Part shown: piece after piece, positions 63,434 through 64,000 of the stretch
Layout: each line of letters opens with the position of its first letter
Position numbering within the stretch: the first letter of the stretch is position 1
The notes under the pieces: generated by a model
The model's database searches: none
Seen by the model: only the letters and a program-made list of their open reading frames with translations
Told to the model about the DNA's origin: nothing
From: CAZEDU01 sp964511185
Lineage (GTDB): Bacteria; Myxococcota; Myxococcia; Myxococcales; Myxococcaceae
Length of the DNA: 64,000 nt
Direction: 5' to 3'
Assembly: GCA_964511185.1 (NCBI GenBank)
Contig: CAZEDU010000001.1
Location: 1 to 64,000 of the forward strand
Translations under genes and position numbers: made by a program

Positions 63434-64000
63434 TCAGGCCCGCGCGGCCGGCCCGCGCTGCACCTGCTGAATCGCCTGCAGGAGCCGCCGCAGGTCCACC
63501 GGCGCGGTGATGTAGCTGCGCGCCCCCATCGCGCGCGCCTTCTCCACGTCCGCCTCGGGGTTCTTGCCGGCCACCACCAGCGAGGCGTTGCACCGGACGC
63601 CGGCCTTGATCAGCGCCTCCGCCGACGGCAGCGGCATCACCGCCACGTCCTTCGCGCGCGCGCCGACCAGCTTGTCGTGCGCCACGACTTGGGCGGCGAC
63701 GTTCTGCGCCTGCAGCGCCTGCGCCATCGCCTGACCCACCCCTTCGGGCCAGCCATAGAGGAAGACCGAGCCGTTCGCGTCGCTCGCCGGTTGCGGCGCG
63801 GTGGCTGGCGGGTTCGGGGCCTGCGTGCGCAGCGACTCGGGGTCGAACTCCTGCTCGTCGGCCTTGAGGCCCGCACCGGTGCCGATGGGGGAAGCGGCCG
63901 CCTGCAGCTCGACGTTCTCGCCCGAATACACCCAGCGAATCGCCCGCTCGATGGCCTCGTCCCACGCCAGAATCGGCTCGACGCGCGACTTCTTCGAGAC
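63434..64000 (-). CDS. Degenerate receiver-like regulatory protein (partial)
   Basis: The C-terminal 188 residues of a gene that begins right of the window; the frame is open to base 64000. A Pro/Gln-rich linker (about 45 residues, PNPPATAPQPASDANG) separates an N-terminal piece (PILAWDEAIERAIRWVYSGENVELQ) from a Rossmann-like domain similar to a response-regulator receiver: SVFLYGWPEGVGQAMAQALQAQ, then ASLVVAGKNPEADVEKARAMGARSYITAPVDLRRLLQAI. The phospho-Asp position appears to be VAVMPLP with no Asp, and the usual Lys-Pro becomes TAPVD, so it may not be phosphorylated. Full identity needs the missing N-terminus. Confidence 0.65.
   Translation of the reverse strand, partial: VSKKSRVEPILAWDEAIERAIRWVYSGENVELQAAASPIGTGAGLKADEQEFDPESLRTQAPNPPATAPQPASDANGSVFLYGWPEGVGQAMAQALQAQNVAAQVVAHDKLVGARAKDVAVMPLPSAEALIKAGVRCNASLVVAGKNPEADVEKARAMGARSYITAPVDLRRLLQAIQQVQRGPAARA

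Overview
The window reads as chromosomal DNA of a high-GC myxobacterium (Myxococcota, probably the Cystobacterineae side; this is an inference). The clues are an alternative complex III/caa3 oxidase operon, paired DUF1552/DUF1592 proteins, a Ser/Thr kinase and an FHA-GAF-cyclase, PilZ proteins, a protein with Cys-rich 'stigma' repeats, many small lipoproteins, GTGA/ATGA gene overlaps and very high GC at third codon positions. I see no phage, insertion sequence, CRISPR array, rRNA or tRNA. Both ends cut a gene.

1-8.9 kb (+): a tightly overlapping respiratory operon, actB(partial)-actC-actD-actE-actF-small membrane protein-sco-coxB-coxA-coxC-coxD. It encodes a quinol:cytochrome c/oxygen supercomplex with a caa3-type oxidase. 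9.2-17.3 kb: phosphomannomutase/phosphoglucomutase, a secreted DUF1552/DUF1592 pair, an S9 peptidase lipoprotein and mannose-1-phosphate guanylyltransferase. 17.5-23.5 kb: a carbohydrate-binding lipoprotein with an apparent frameshift, NudL-type Nudix hydrolase plus UppP, two PilZ proteins around an unknown protein, and metK. Both uppP and metK have terminator-like hairpins just ahead of the start codon.

23.6-28.9 kb (+): an envelope cluster with an MlaC-like protein, a SIS protein, a small lipoprotein, an RND/MMPL exporter and another lipoprotein. 29-32.7 kb (-): a PQQ-type sugar dehydrogenase, a Cys-rich lipoprotein, a Rieske oxygenase and a STAS-like protein. 32.7-39.2 kb (-): hprK-rapZ-IIA-IIB-IIC-IID-HPr-EI, a whole mannose-family PTS with its regulators. 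39.2-44.7 kb: a GT22-like membrane glycosyltransferase, a HIT protein, an EEP-family protein, CstA and two tiny lipoproteins.

44.7-55.5 kb (-): the most notable block. A cobalamin riboswitch precedes btuB-(stigma-repeat lipoprotein)-btuF-btuC-[FHA/GAF/adenylate cyclase]-[Ser/Thr kinase]-btuD-tonB. Two signalling proteins are thus embedded inside a B12-uptake operon, and the kinase stop overlaps the btuD start. 55.7-64 kb: a small unknown protein with a secreted ComEA-like helix-hairpin-helix protein, a spermidine-synthase-like methyltransferase, DUF502, a DUF4175 membrane/coiled-coil protein coupled to an M-A-type peptidase with TPRs, a lipoprotein and a partial receiver-like protein.

Dispersed non-coding repeats occur at gene ends: a 26-bp exact core plus about 110 bp of weaker similarity in two convergent junctions, and a GGGGAC-type palindrome pair in at least two places.
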